DNA of 16,464 nucleotides, from NCBI GenBank assembly GCA_965151315.1, contig CBCTZG010000062.1, positions 1-16,464 on the forward strand. The letters run 5' to 3'. This document shows positions 1-7,392 of the stretch, one piece after another. The translations under genes were made by a program, and so were the position numbers. The notes beneath the pieces were generated by a model that saw only the letters and a program-made list of their open reading frames with translations, searched no databases and was not told the DNA's origin. Source of the stretch: Avimonoglobus sp965151315 (GTDB lineage Bacteria; Bacillota; Clostridia; UBA1381). The stretch's first letter is position 1. Each line of letters starts with the position of its first letter.

Positions 1-32
1 GAAACATTGTGTTTTGCAGAAAAGCCCCTTGA

Positions 33-1598
33 CAAATTCCATCTCAAAAGGCGATTTTAAGTAAGTACGCAAAGGAAAATCATTTTTCAAATCCATTGTT
101 TTTCGTGGACGATGGATATTCCGGGACAAACTTCAACCGTCCAAGTTGGAGCGAACTTTTGGAAAAAATCGAAAACGGCGAAGTGTCCACCTTGATCGTC
201 AAGGATATGTCGCGGCTTGGGCGTGATTATCTGAAAGTGGGATTTTATACCGAAGTCCTGTTCGTGGAAAAGGGCGTGCGTTTTATAGCTATTAACAACG
301 GCATAGACAGCGCAAACCAGCAGGACAGCGACTTTACCCCCTTTCTCAATATCATCAACGAGTGGTATGCGAAAGACACCAGCAAGAAGATACGCGCGGT
401 GATGAAGTCAAAAGGCGAAGCGGGGGAACACCTCTGCACCAACCCGCCATACGGCTACAGGAAAGACCCGGAAAACAAAAAGCGGTGGATTATCGACCCC
501 GAAGCTGCCGAAGTTGTCAAGCGGATATTCGCCCTTTGTCTGGACGGTTACGGGCCGTCGCAGATTGCCCGTATTCTGAAAGATGATAAAGTCATAACGC
601 CGACAATCCATTTTCAGCAGACAGGCAGGGCGACAAGGAACGCGCCGCCGGATAATCCCTTTAACTGGACGGGCGATACAATAGCCGACATTTTGGAGCG
701 TCCGGAATATCAAGGGCATACAGTAAACTTCAAAACCTACAAGCAGTCCTACAAGAGCAAAAAGACCTGCAATAATCCCGAAGAAAAATGGCTTGTGTTT
801 GAAAATACCCACGAAGCAATCATTGACGCTGACACATGGGCGCGGGTGCAGGAATTGCGGAAGAACAAACGCCGCCCGACGAGGACAGGAAAGACAAATA
901 TGTTTTCCGGCATTGTGCGCTGCGCCGATTGCGGTGAAAAGCTGTATTACTGCACAAGCAGGAACTTTGAAGCAAGGCAAGACCACTTTGTCTGCTCTAC
1001 TTCAAGGCTCAAAGGGAAAGAGGTTTGCGCGACGCATTTTATCCGCGCCGTTGTCTTGGAACGGGGCGTACTCGCCCACATGAGAATGACGATTGCCTGT
1101 GTTGCGAACCATGAAGAACAATTCCGCAAGGCTATGGGTGCGAAGCAGAAAGCCGAAGCAAAAAGAGAACTCGCGGCGAAGCGTCGGCAACTGACGCAGG
1201 CAGAACGACGGATAGAAGAACTTGACCGACTATTCAAGCGTATTTATGAGGACAACGTAGGCGGAAAACTATCTGACAGCAGATTTCAAATGCTCTCTGA
1301 CGACTACGAGCAGGAGCAGAAAGAACTGCGGGAAAAGCTGTTGCGGTTGAATGAAGAAATTACAGAACAAGAGGAACAGGCAGAGAATATCGACAGGTTT
1401 ATCTGCAAGGTGCGGAAGTATCTCGACTTGAACGAGCTGACACCCACTATCCTAAACGACATGGTAAAGGCGGTATATGTTCACGCGCCGGACAAGTCGA
1501 AGGGTTATCGGGAACAACAGATTGACATTTCCTATGACCTTGTAGGAATACTCCCCGCGTCTTTACTGATTGACCTGCAAAACGGAGAAACGGCATAG
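33..1598 (+). pseudogene. Large serine recombinase (TnpX/Tn4451 type), N-terminally broken
   Basis: Site-specific DNA recombinase of the kind that excises and inserts mobilisable or conjugative transposons. The open frame holds the rest of the resolvase domain (VDDGYSGTNF, then IVKDMSRLGRD), a Recombinase domain with NPPYGYRK, a zinc ribbon with cysteines at residues 276, 279, 300 and 311 (counted from the TTG at 96), a long charged coiled coil (about 340-440) and a DUF4368-like C-terminus. Family members start 60-80 residues earlier with the catalytic serine in a YxRLS-type motif; that part is absent. The frame is open only from 33, after a TGA at 30-32, and the 21 codons before the TTG at 96 still read like the family (QKAILSKYAKENHF), so 96 is not the true start. 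Codons 2-46 in another frame read TNSIS, the expected preceding residues, which suggests a small frameshifting deletion. Family call is firm; that it is inactive is inferred, since the window begins here. Confidence 0.82.
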
Positions 1599-1616
1599 CC
1601 GAAGCTACGCCGTTTC
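1587..1616. terminator. Stem-loop at the end of the recombinase, probable bidirectional terminator
   Basis: The arms 1587-1599 and 1604-1616 pair over 13 positions around a 4-base loop. The recombinase stop codon (1596-1598) sits in the 5' arm. Read on the plus strand there is one A-C mismatch and the loop is CGAA. Read on the minus strand the mismatch becomes a G-U pair and the loop becomes UUCG closed by C-G, an extra-stable tetraloop. The minus-strand transcript then continues into a T-rich stretch. It may therefore end the convergent DUF4364 transcript as well as the recombinase transcript. The U-tract is imperfect on both strands. Confidence 0.55.
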
Positions 1617-1671
1617 CTGAAAACATTCTTATGCTGTTTTATGCGTGCCGCCCCGATGGACAGCTTTTTTT

Positions 1672-2220
1672 CTATTCCGCGGGCTCCGGCGGCGTCAGGG
1701 CTTTCAATACCGCGCTGTAAACCTGGTCTGGGCTATTTTTGAAATGCCGCGCCATCCGTGCGGCCATAGCCCGAGTGCCGGCGTAAAAGGTTAACTCCAT
1801 CAGCGGCGTATTGCCGTCAAGAACCTTGCAGGCAATGCTGAATTCCGATTCGTTCAGGGGAATGATTTCAGCCTGGACGCTTTTTTTCAGCGCTTCCGCC
1901 TGGAAAAAGGGGAGAATGGACTGCTGGATCGGTTCCCGGATATAAATAGGAATATTGACATGAAAAAAAGCATTGGCTTCCCGTCCTTTAGGAAGCAGCT
2001 CGCAGATTACCGTCTTTTCGTCCGGCCGAAACAGGCGGATATGGCCGATCTTTTCTAAATTATCCAATGCGATCTGGAAAGCCGCAAAGTTAATATTGCA
2101 ATGCTCTAAAACGATATTGGTCAGCTGATTGTGGGTCACATAGCGGTCTGCTGTGGCCAGGGTGAACAGGATAATATATTGTATCATCACCATATCGTCA
2201 ATTTCCCGTTTATATTCCAT
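1672..2220 (-). CDS. DUF4364 family protein (winged-helix-like)
   Basis: 182-residue protein with the look of the DUF4364 family of Clostridia. The first 80 or so residues are a winged-helix-like segment (IQYIILFTLATADRYVTHNQ, then a helix with AFQIALDNLEKIGHIR), as in DNA-binding or protein-interaction wHTH folds; the rest is a mixed alpha/beta domain ending in MELTFYAGTRAMAARMARHF. No catalytic motif, signal peptide or membrane segment is visible. The start is supported by GGAG 8 bases upstream of the ATG on the minus strand. The gene is divergent from rnhB with 93 bases between the chosen starts, and convergent with the recombinase. A role in transcription control is plausible from the fold, but the function is unknown. 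Confidence 0.85.
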   Translation of the reverse strand: MEYKREIDDMVMIQYIILFTLATADRYVTHNQLTNIVLEHCNINFAAFQIALDNLEKIGHIRLFRPDEKTVICELLPKGREANAFFHVNIPIYIREPIQQSILPFFQAEALKKSVQAEIIPLNESEFSIACKVLDGNTPLMELTFYAGTRAMAARMARHFKNSPDQVYSAVLKALTPPEPAE

Positions 2221-2245
2221 AGGATCAACTCCAAATTAAATTTAT

Positions 2246-2282
2246 CTATAGTATAGCATATTTTAGAAAAAAATGATATAAT
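2246..2282. promoter_or_regulatory. Divergent promoter region between DUF4364 gene and rnhB
   Basis: On the plus strand TATAAT at 2277-2282 is preceded by TG one base away (2274-2275), an extended -10 element; no good -35 hexamer is visible. On the minus strand TATACT (plus coordinates 2250-2255) is a candidate -10 for the DUF4364 gene. It overlaps an 11-base perfect palindrome, CTATA-G-TATAG (2246-2256), which could be an operator. The plus-strand -10 is the better supported part. Confidence 0.6.
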
Positions 2283-2313
2283 GATTTCAATATTTTTTTA
2301 AAAAAGGATGAAA

Positions 2314-2958
2314 ATGATGGCAAAACGTACACCGGAAGAAGAACAGCAGCGGCTGCTTGCTATGCTGGAATATGAAAATGAATACCGGGCGAAAGGATAC
2401 CGGCAGATCGCCGGGGTGGACGAGGCAGGCCGGGGGCCGCTGGCCGGGCCGGTGTTCGCGGCGGCGGTGGTCCTGCCGGAAAACCTGATGATTCCCGGAA
2501 TAGACGACTCCAAAAAGCTTTCGGGAAAAAAGCGGGAAGCTTTGTTTGATGTCATAACCGAAAGGGCGGCGGCATATGCTGTTTACAGCGTAGATGAAAA
2601 GACCATTGATGAAATCAATATCCTAAACGCCACGTTCCAGGCCATGAACGGTGCCGTAGGGCAGCTGGGAGCGCGGCCTGATTTTGTCCTGATCGACGGG
2701 AACCAGATCCGGGGCATGACAATTCCCCATAAGACGATCGTGAAAGGGGACGCGAAATCTATGAGCATTGCCGCCGCGTCGATCCTGGCTAAGGTTTCCC
2801 GGGACCGGTACATGGACAAAATGGCGGCGCTGTATCCGGCGTACGGCTTTGAACAGCACAAGGGCTACGGGACGAAAGCCCATACGCAGGCAATATTGGC
2901 CCATGGTCCCTGCCCAATTCATCGGCAAACCTTTCTAAAAAAACTTTTGGAGAAATAA
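2314..2958 (+). CDS. rnhB: Ribonuclease HII
   Basis: Cleaves the RNA strand of RNA-DNA hybrids and nicks at single misincorporated ribonucleotides; cytoplasmic. The signature block GVDEAGRGPLAGP carries the catalytic Asp-Glu pair (D36, E37 from the start used here), followed by DDSKKLS, LIDGN (D128) and VKGDAKS (D146), all intact, and HKGYGT near the C-terminus. About 214 residues, normal for the family. An in-frame ATG at 2308 overlaps the AAGGA ribosome binding site (2304-2308), so it cannot be the start; ATG 2314 (5-base spacing) or 2317 (8-base spacing) is. It is the first gene of a plus-strand operon, one base before yraN, a common clostridial pairing. Confidence 0.97.
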   Translation: MMAKRTPEEEQQRLLAMLEYENEYRAKGYRQIAGVDEAGRGPLAGPVFAAAVVLPENLMIPGIDDSKKLSGKKREALFDVITERAAAYAVYSVDEKTIDEINILNATFQAMNGAVGQLGARPDFVLIDGNQIRGMTIPHKTIVKGDAKSMSIAAASILAKVSRDRYMDKMAALYPAYGFEQHKGYGTKAHTQAILAHGPCPIHRQTFLKKLLEK

Positions 2959-2959
2959 T

Positions 2960-3328
2960 ATGGAGAAAAAAGAAATTGGAAATTGGGGTGAGGACGCGGT
3001 TTGCCAGTATCTGCGGGAGCGGGGGATGCGGATTGTTGCCCGGAATTATCACAGCCGGTATGGGGAAATCGATCTGATCGGAGAAACCGGCGAATATCTT
3101 GTATTTGTAGAGGTCAAGACCCGGCGGAGCGCGCGGTTTGGTACGCCGGGGGAATATGTGGACAAAAGGAAACAGGAAAGGCTCATTAAAACCGCACTGG
3201 AATACTTGGGCCAAAGCGACCGGGCAGCCAGGTTTGACGTGGCGGAGGTATTTTACCGGCTGACGGGGGAAAGTCCCGTGCTGGAGAGGATTCACTATAT
3301 AGAGAACGCGTTTGCGGTTCAGGACTGA
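2960..3328 (+). CDS. yraN: YraN/UPF0102 family endonuclease-like protein
   Basis: 122-residue protein of the UPF0102 family, which has a restriction-endonuclease-like fold. Visible signatures: GNWGEDAV near the N-terminus, RNYHSRYGEIDLI (E36, D38), FVEVKTRR (E51, K53) and a following basic helix with KRKQERLIKTAL. The D...ExK arrangement is the usual nuclease metal site. The biochemical substrate of the family is not well established. The start has TGGAGA 7 bases upstream. The gene follows rnhB by one base, so the two are almost certainly co-transcribed and perhaps translationally coupled; the shared context suggests DNA processing or repair. Confidence 0.93.
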   Translation: MEKKEIGNWGEDAVCQYLRERGMRIVARNYHSRYGEIDLIGETGEYLVFVEVKTRRSARFGTPGEYVDKRKQERLIKTALEYLGQSDRAARFDVAEVFYRLTGESPVLERIHYIENAFAVQD

Positions 3329-3340
3329 AAGGAGAACGGT

Positions 3341-4276
3341 ATGCGGTTTCCCATTATTGATACCCACTGCGATACAATCAGCGAGGTATTGAGCAAGAAC
3401 AAATCCTTGCGGAAAAACGATATGCATATTGACCTGGAGCGGTTGGAAAACTATCCGCAGTATACCCAGTTTTTCGCCTGCTTTTCAGATCCAGTCTATC
3501 GGGCAGGGGCCCTTTCCCATTGCCTGGCTGTGGTTGATAGGCTGTACCGGGAAATGGAGCGGAATTCAGATAAGGCGGCCCTCTGCCGGCGCTATGCGGA
3601 AATAGAAGAATGCCGGCAGCAGGGAAAGACCGCAGCGGTTCTCAGCCTGGAAGGGGGAGAACCCATTGAAAGCATGGCCGCACTGCGGATATTATACGGA
3701 CTGGGTGTACGGTGTATTGCCCTGACCTGGAACTATTCCAACCATCTGGCCGCCGGTGTGCTGGAGCCGGATCCGGCCCGGGGACTGACAGCCTTTGGCC
3801 GGCAGGCGCTGGCGGAAATGGAAAGGCTGGGGATTATGGCGGATGTTTCGCACTTCAACGACCGATCCTTTTGGGATTTGGCCGCAGTGTATAAAAAACC
3901 GATCATTGCGACCCATTCCAACGCTCGGGCGGTGTGTGCCCATCCCAGAAACCTGACGGACGCGCAGTTTTTAAAAATCCGGGAAACCGGCGGCTGTGTG
4001 GGGATCAACCTGTATCCGGTATTCCTGCGACAGGATGGCCCTGCAAACATCACCGATATTATCCGGCATATTGAGCATTTTATGGCGTTGGGCGGCGAAG
4101 ACTCCGTTGGGATTGGCGCCGATTTTGACGGCGTGGACGCGTTGCCGGTGGGGATCCGAGGGGTGGAGGATTTGGAAAAGATTTTTGACGCCTTGGCCCA
4201 GATAGGGTACCCAGACCAGCTATTAGAAAAAATTGCATATAAAAATTTTGAAAGGGTTTTGGAGATTTGTTTATAA
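3341..4276 (+). CDS. Membrane dipeptidase-type (M19) peptidase
   Basis: 311-residue zinc dipeptidase of the renal-dipeptidase family M19, which cleaves dipeptides, often with a D-residue at the C-terminal side. The binuclear zinc ligands are all visible: H9 and D11 in DTHCD, bridging E104 in LEGG, H171 in DVSH and H192 in THSN; R196 and D261 (GADFDG) match the substrate and catalytic positions of the mammalian enzyme. No signal peptide or membrane segment is present, so this copy should be cytoplasmic despite the family name. The ribosome binding site AAAGGAG lies 6 bases before the ATG. It follows yraN by 12 bases and is likely the last gene of the rnhB operon. The natural substrate cannot be told from sequence. 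Confidence 0.95.
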   Translation: MRFPIIDTHCDTISEVLSKNKSLRKNDMHIDLERLENYPQYTQFFACFSDPVYRAGALSHCLAVVDRLYREMERNSDKAALCRRYAEIEECRQQGKTAAVLSLEGGEPIESMAALRILYGLGVRCIALTWNYSNHLAAGVLEPDPARGLTAFGRQALAEMERLGIMADVSHFNDRSFWDLAAVYKKPIIATHSNARAVCAHPRNLTDAQFLKIRETGGCVGINLYPVFLRQDGPANITDIIRHIEHFMALGGEDSVGIGADFDGVDALPVGIRGVEDLEKIFDALAQIGYPDQLLEKIAYKNFERVLEICL

Positions 4277-4356
4277 ATTTATGAAATATTTTGAAATATC
4301 TCTTGTAATTTCATTCAAAAAGTTGTAAAATTAGATTGTATTTTGATTTAAAATGA

Positions 4357-4385
4357 ATAATTGCATAGTTTAATCATGCAATTAT
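4357..4385. repeat. Perfect 10-bp inverted repeat before the aminotransferase gene
   Basis: ATAATTGCAT (4357-4366) and ATGCAATTAT (4376-4385) are exact reverse complements separated by 9 bases. The 3' arm ends 5 bases before the AGGAGG ribosome binding site (4391-4396). In RNA it would be an AT-rich hairpin; as DNA it is a good operator shape. No T-run follows, so it is not a terminator. Upstream, TTGATT (4342-4347) is a weak -35 candidate. The rest of 4277-4405 is AT-rich, with a GAAATAT direct repeat and no gene. Confidence 0.7.
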
Positions 4386-4405
4386 AGACTAGGAGGAACA
4401 AATTC

Positions 4406-5593
4406 ATGATTTCTGAAATGGCAAGCGGGATTAGTTCATCCCCAACGCTGCTGATCGACGCGAAGTTTAAGGAAATGAAAGCCAACGGCGAGGACGTAGT
4501 TGGCTTTGGGGCGGGGGAGCCGGATTTTGACACGCCGCAGCATATCAAAGACGCGGCGATTGCCGCCATTAACGCGGGGAAAACGAAATATACGCCGGCG
4601 GCCGGCACACTGGCCCTGCGGAAGGCGGTGGCAGATAAATTTAAGCGGGAAAACGGCTTAGAGTATCAGCCGTCAGATATTGTCGTATCCAACGGCGCCA
4701 AGCATTCCCTGGTGAACGCCTTTATGGCGATCTGCAATCCCGGCGACGAGGTGATCATCCCCGTTCCCTATTGGGTAAGCTATCCGGAGATGGTTAAGAT
4801 CGCAGGCGGCGTACCTGTTTTTGTGCATAGCTCGGAGGAAGAGGATTTTAAGGTTACTGCTGAAAAGCTGCGGGCGGCTATTACGGATAAAACCCGGGCA
4901 ATCGTATTGAACAGCCCCAGCAATCCTACAGGGATGGTCTATACAGAGGCAGAGCTCCGGCAGATTGCGGACCTAGCCGTGGAGAAAAATATTTATGTTG
5001 TTTCTGACGAAATTTATGAACATCTGATTTATGAGGGCAAGCATGTCAGCATTGCTTCTTTCAACGAGAAGATTAAGGAGCTGACCATTGTAATCAATGG
5101 TGTATCGAAGACCTACGCCATGACCGGCTGGCGGATCGGATATGCGGCGGCCAGCAGCCCGGTTGCCAAGGCCATGGCCAATATCCAGTCCCATGCGTCG
5201 TCGAACCCGAATTCTATCGCGCAGGAAGCGGCTGTGGCCGCGCTGACCGGAGGCAACGAGGAAGCGGAACGGATGCGGCGGCACTTTATGAAGCGGCGGG
5301 ATTTCATGGTGCACTATATCAATTCCATGGAAAAGGTATCCTGTAAGGAGCCCCACGGCGCTTTTTACATCATGATGAACATTTCCAAGCTGATTGGCGA
5401 GGAATATTACGGCAGGGTCATCAAAACCTCAGATGATTTCGCAGAGGTGTTTTTAGACGTAGCCAAGGTGGCGGTTGTGCCCGGATCCGGTTTTGGGGCC
5501 GAAGGCTACGTCCGTTGGTCATACGCTACCAGCATGGATAATATTGTAGAAGGCTTAGAGCGTTTGCAGAAGTTTTTAGATAGAAAATATTAA
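4406..5593 (+). CDS. aspC: Aspartate aminotransferase, class I/II PLP-dependent (subgroup Ib)
   Basis: Transfers the amino group between aspartate and 2-oxoglutarate (oxaloacetate + glutamate) using pyridoxal phosphate; cytoplasmic, and a link between the TCA branch and amino-acid synthesis. The N-terminus (GEDVVGFGAGEPDFDTP) is typical of the Ib group. PLP and substrate residues are visible: N173 in SNPTG, D201 and Y204 in SDEIY, the Schiff-base lysine K235 in GVSKTYAMTGWRIG, and R370 in VRWSYA for the alpha-carboxylate. K99 in SNGAKHS matches the lysine that favours aspartate in this group. 395 residues is the usual length. The AGGAGG site 9 bases before the ATG is strong. It stands alone between the dipeptidase and a terminator. 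Other acidic or prephenate aminotransferase activity is possible. Confidence 0.95.
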   Translation: MISEMASGISSSPTLLIDAKFKEMKANGEDVVGFGAGEPDFDTPQHIKDAAIAAINAGKTKYTPAAGTLALRKAVADKFKRENGLEYQPSDIVVSNGAKHSLVNAFMAICNPGDEVIIPVPYWVSYPEMVKIAGGVPVFVHSSEEEDFKVTAEKLRAAITDKTRAIVLNSPSNPTGMVYTEAELRQIADLAVEKNIYVVSDEIYEHLIYEGKHVSIASFNEKIKELTIVINGVSKTYAMTGWRIGYAAASSPVAKAMANIQSHASSNPNSIAQEAAVAALTGGNEEAERMRRHFMKRRDFMVHYINSMEKVSCKEPHGAFYIMMNISKLIGEEYYGRVIKTSDDFAEVFLDVAKVAVVPGSGFGAEGYVRWSYATSMDNIVEGLERLQKFLDRKY

Positions 5594-5609
5594 AAAACAG
5601 GCATGAAAG

Positions 5610-5657
5610 CCCTCCTGTATGAATAGGAATAAAGTACTATTACATAGGAGGGTTTTT
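5610..5657 (+). terminator. Terminator-like hairpin that also contains the spoIIM ribosome binding site
   Basis: CCCTCCT (5610-5616) pairs with AGGAGGG (5646-5652). Inside, 5619-5621 pairs with 5643-5645 and AATAG (5622-5626) with CTATT (5637-5641), giving 15 base pairs with two small bulges and a 10-base loop. TTTTT follows at 5653-5657. It lies 14 bases after the aminotransferase stop and fits a rho-independent terminator. The AGGAGGG arm is also the only ribosome binding site for spoIIM, so the folded form would mask it. Confidence 0.75.
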
Positions 5658-5661
5658 GATT

Positions 5662-6246
5662 GTGATTCACGGATTTCGGTTAAAAAAAGCATGGCTCTGG
5701 GGAATGCTGCTGGTATTGATCGCCAGTGTGTCGATTGGGGCGTTGTATTCCGCCCGGGCGGGAACAGAGACAGATCAGGTGCTTAGCAGTTATTTAAACG
5801 GTTTCTTCCAGACCCTGCCGGAGCAGAACAACAAATTTGAAATTTTTAAAAGCGCCCTTTTGGACAATCTCCGGCTTTTTCTCGTATTGTTTATCGGCGG
5901 CTGTTTCCGGTTCGGCCCGGTGCTGGCCGTAGGCGGTGTGGCGGCCAAGGGTTTTGTGTCCGGTTTTACGACGGCCGCATTAGTCAAATACTATGGGGCA
6001 AAGGGGCTTCTGGTGAACCTATGTAGCCTGCCGGCAACACTGCTGTTTCTGCCTGTGATGATTTTATACGCTGTCTTTGCAGCCAGCTTTGCGGGGGAAC
6101 GGGAAAAACGGGAGGAACATAAGTGGCCTGGATATTTGATGGCGTCCGCTTTATGCATCACAATATTTTGTATTTGTGCTTTTTCGGATGGATACTTAAC
6201 TACAATATTTATGAAGATGATAGCTAAGAATATTGTCGCTATTTAG
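5662..6246 (+). CDS. spoIIM: Stage II sporulation protein M (SpoIIM-like membrane protein)
   Basis: Integral membrane protein of about 194 residues. SpoIIM, with SpoIID and SpoIIP, drives dissolution of septal peptidoglycan and engulfment of the forespore. Sequence features: a basic N-terminus (RLKK) then a first membrane segment (AWLWGMLLVLIASVSIGAL), a loop with an extended soluble part, then several hydrophobic segments including FLVLFIGGCFRFGPVLAVGG, a block around LVNLCSLPATLLFLPVMIL and a last segment near the C-terminus. GTG 5662 is preferred because AGGAGGG sits 9 bases upstream; TTG 5656 would be only 3 bases away. It lies next to xerD, a frequent clostridial arrangement. In sporulating relatives it is under sigma-E; I could not find a convincing sigma-E promoter here. 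Confidence 0.88.
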   Translation: MIHGFRLKKAWLWGMLLVLIASVSIGALYSARAGTETDQVLSSYLNGFFQTLPEQNNKFEIFKSALLDNLRLFLVLFIGGCFRFGPVLAVGGVAAKGFVSGFTTAALVKYYGAKGLLVNLCSLPATLLFLPVMILYAVFAASFAGEREKREEHKWPGYLMASALCITIFCICAFSDGYLTTIFMKMIAKNIVAI

Positions 6247-6301
6247 CAGAAGTTTGCAGAAATAGAATAAATTATTTGTAAATATTTAATAAAAAGTCTA
6301 T

Positions 6302-6326
6302 ACAAATCAAAAATTTGTGATATAAT
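6302..6326 (+). promoter_or_regulatory. xerD promoter with overlapping inverted repeat
   Basis: TATAAT at 6321-6326 is preceded by TG at 6318-6319, an extended -10. No clear -35 is seen at the expected distance. ACAAAT (6302-6307) and ATTTGT (6313-6318) form a perfect inverted repeat with a 5-base gap, filling the spacer just upstream of the -10, a position where a bound repressor would block transcription. The whole region 6247-6355 is AT-rich and carries no gene. Confidence 0.6.
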
Positions 6327-6355
6327 TAGAAAATGAGACGAAAAAAAGGGGGGGA

Positions 6356-7249
6356 ATGGCGCTTATGCAGGAAATAGTTGAAGATTTTGCTTATTTCATG
6401 ACCAACGACAGGCATAAGGCCCCGAATACGATCCAATCGTACAAGCGCGATGTATCCCAATATATTACATATCTTGACAGGCACGGGATCACCGACATCA
6501 CGAAAACAACAAAAACCACGGTACTGACCTATCTTTTAAACCTGCAAAACCAGGGTAAGGCGTCGTCTACGGTATCCAGGACGCTGGCGTCCCTGCGGTC
6601 CTTTTATACCTTTATAGGGGAGCGGGGCGTAAACATGAAAGACCCGACCCTGAACCTGGAGACGCCCCATGTGGAAAAAAAGCTGCCGCAGATTCTGACC
6701 ACCTCTGAGGTGGAGCGGCTCATGGAGCAGCCGAAATGTACAGACGCTAAGGGCTGCCGGGACAAAGCCATGCTGGAGCTTTTGTACGCCACAGGAATTC
6801 GGGTATCGGAGCTGATCAGCCTGGAGGTCACGGATGTGAACCTGAGCGTAGGGTTTGTTCGATGCGAAAGCCATAATAAGGAGCGGATTATCCCGATGGG
6901 GCATCTCGCCAGAGAAGCCCTGAAGCGGTACATAGAAACGGCCAGGGGAGAAATGGTGAAGGATGAAACGGAAACCGCGTTATTTGTCAATTGTAACGGT
7001 GTGCGGCTTTCTCGGCAGGGCTTCTGGAAAATCATCAAGCAGTATCAGAAGCAGGCGAATATCACCACCGATATTACGCCCCATACCCTGCGGCATTCTT
7101 TTGCAGCCCATCTGTTAGAAAACGGGGCGGATTTAAAATCCATCCAGGAAATGCTGGGACATGCGGATATATCCAGCACCCAGGTATATTCCCATTTGAT
7201 GAAAAGTAAGCTGAAGGATGTTTATGCAAAAGCCCATCCGCGGGCATAA
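6356..7249 (+). CDS. xerD: Tyrosine recombinase XerD
   Basis: Site-specific tyrosine recombinase that, with a XerC-type partner, resolves chromosome dimers at dif sites. The N-terminal SAM-like core-binding domain (about 1-105, with APNTIQSYKRDV) is followed by the catalytic domain. The complete active site is visible: R149 (ATGIRVSEL), K175 (ESHNKERIIP), H243 and R246 (HTLRHSF), H269 (LGHADI) and nucleophile Y278 (TQVYSHL). 297 residues is typical. The context beside spoIIM and away from any phage or integron genes points to the housekeeping enzyme rather than an integrase; XerD rather than XerC is the likelier name. The start is uncertain: ATG 6356 lies only 1 base after a run of seven G, ATG 6365 lies 10 bases after it. 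Confidence 0.94.
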   Translation: MALMQEIVEDFAYFMTNDRHKAPNTIQSYKRDVSQYITYLDRHGITDITKTTKTTVLTYLLNLQNQGKASSTVSRTLASLRSFYTFIGERGVNMKDPTLNLETPHVEKKLPQILTTSEVERLMEQPKCTDAKGCRDKAMLELLYATGIRVSELISLEVTDVNLSVGFVRCESHNKERIIPMGHLAREALKRYIETARGEMVKDETETALFVNCNGVRLSRQGFWKIIKQYQKQANITTDITPHTLRHSFAAHLLENGADLKSIQEMLGHADISSTQVYSHLMKSKLKDVYAKAHPRA

Positions 7250-7270
7250 AATGTATAGGACAGTCTATTA

Positions 7271-7307
7271 AAAACCGCTGCCGGCAAATAGCCGGCAGCG
7301 GTTTTTT
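7271..7307 (+). terminator. Rho-independent terminator after xerD
   Basis: A 15-bp perfect stem, AAAACCGCTGCCGGC (7271-7285) with its complement at 7291-7305, closes on the 5-base loop AAATA and runs directly into six T (7302-7307). The A-run on the 5' side makes it likely to work on both strands. It separates the spoIIM-xerD unit from dnaE. Confidence 0.95.
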
Positions 7308-7328
7308 GTACTCTGTCGGTCCTGCGGA

Positions 7329-7357
7329 TTGACACTGGCAGGGAAAAATGATATAAT
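7329..7357 (+). promoter_or_regulatory. Consensus sigma-A promoter of dnaE
   Basis: TTGACA at 7329-7334 and TATAAT at 7352-7357 are both perfect consensus hexamers with the optimal 17-base spacer, and TG at 7349-7350 adds an extended -10. Transcription should start near 7364, giving a leader of about 30 bases that contains the ribosome binding site AGAGGAG (7377-7383), 9 bases before the dnaE ATG. Confidence 0.93.
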
Positions 7358-7392
7358 TATTCTATTCTGATTCGATAGAGGAGCGTGGGAAT

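Noticed and set aside
1633..1671. Plus-strand terminator GCTGT...ACAGC followed by T7
   Set aside because: Only 5 pairs close a 22-base loop, so the stem is too weak to call; the hairpin at 1587-1616 is much better.
4279..4320. GAAATAT direct repeat and ATGAAAT/ATTTCAT inverted repeat after the dipeptidase gene
   Set aside because: The region is very AT-rich, the loop is long and no T-run follows, so chance is the simplest explanation.
4385..4396. TAG, TAG, GAG triplets as a TRAP binding site
   Set aside because: Only three triplets with irregular spacing, formed mostly by the ribosome binding site; TRAP sites need about nine to eleven.
5594..5661. Sigma-E promoter for spoIIM
   Set aside because: Some bases resemble the -10 (CATAGG at 5643-5648), but no pair of elements at proper spacing matches the consensus well.
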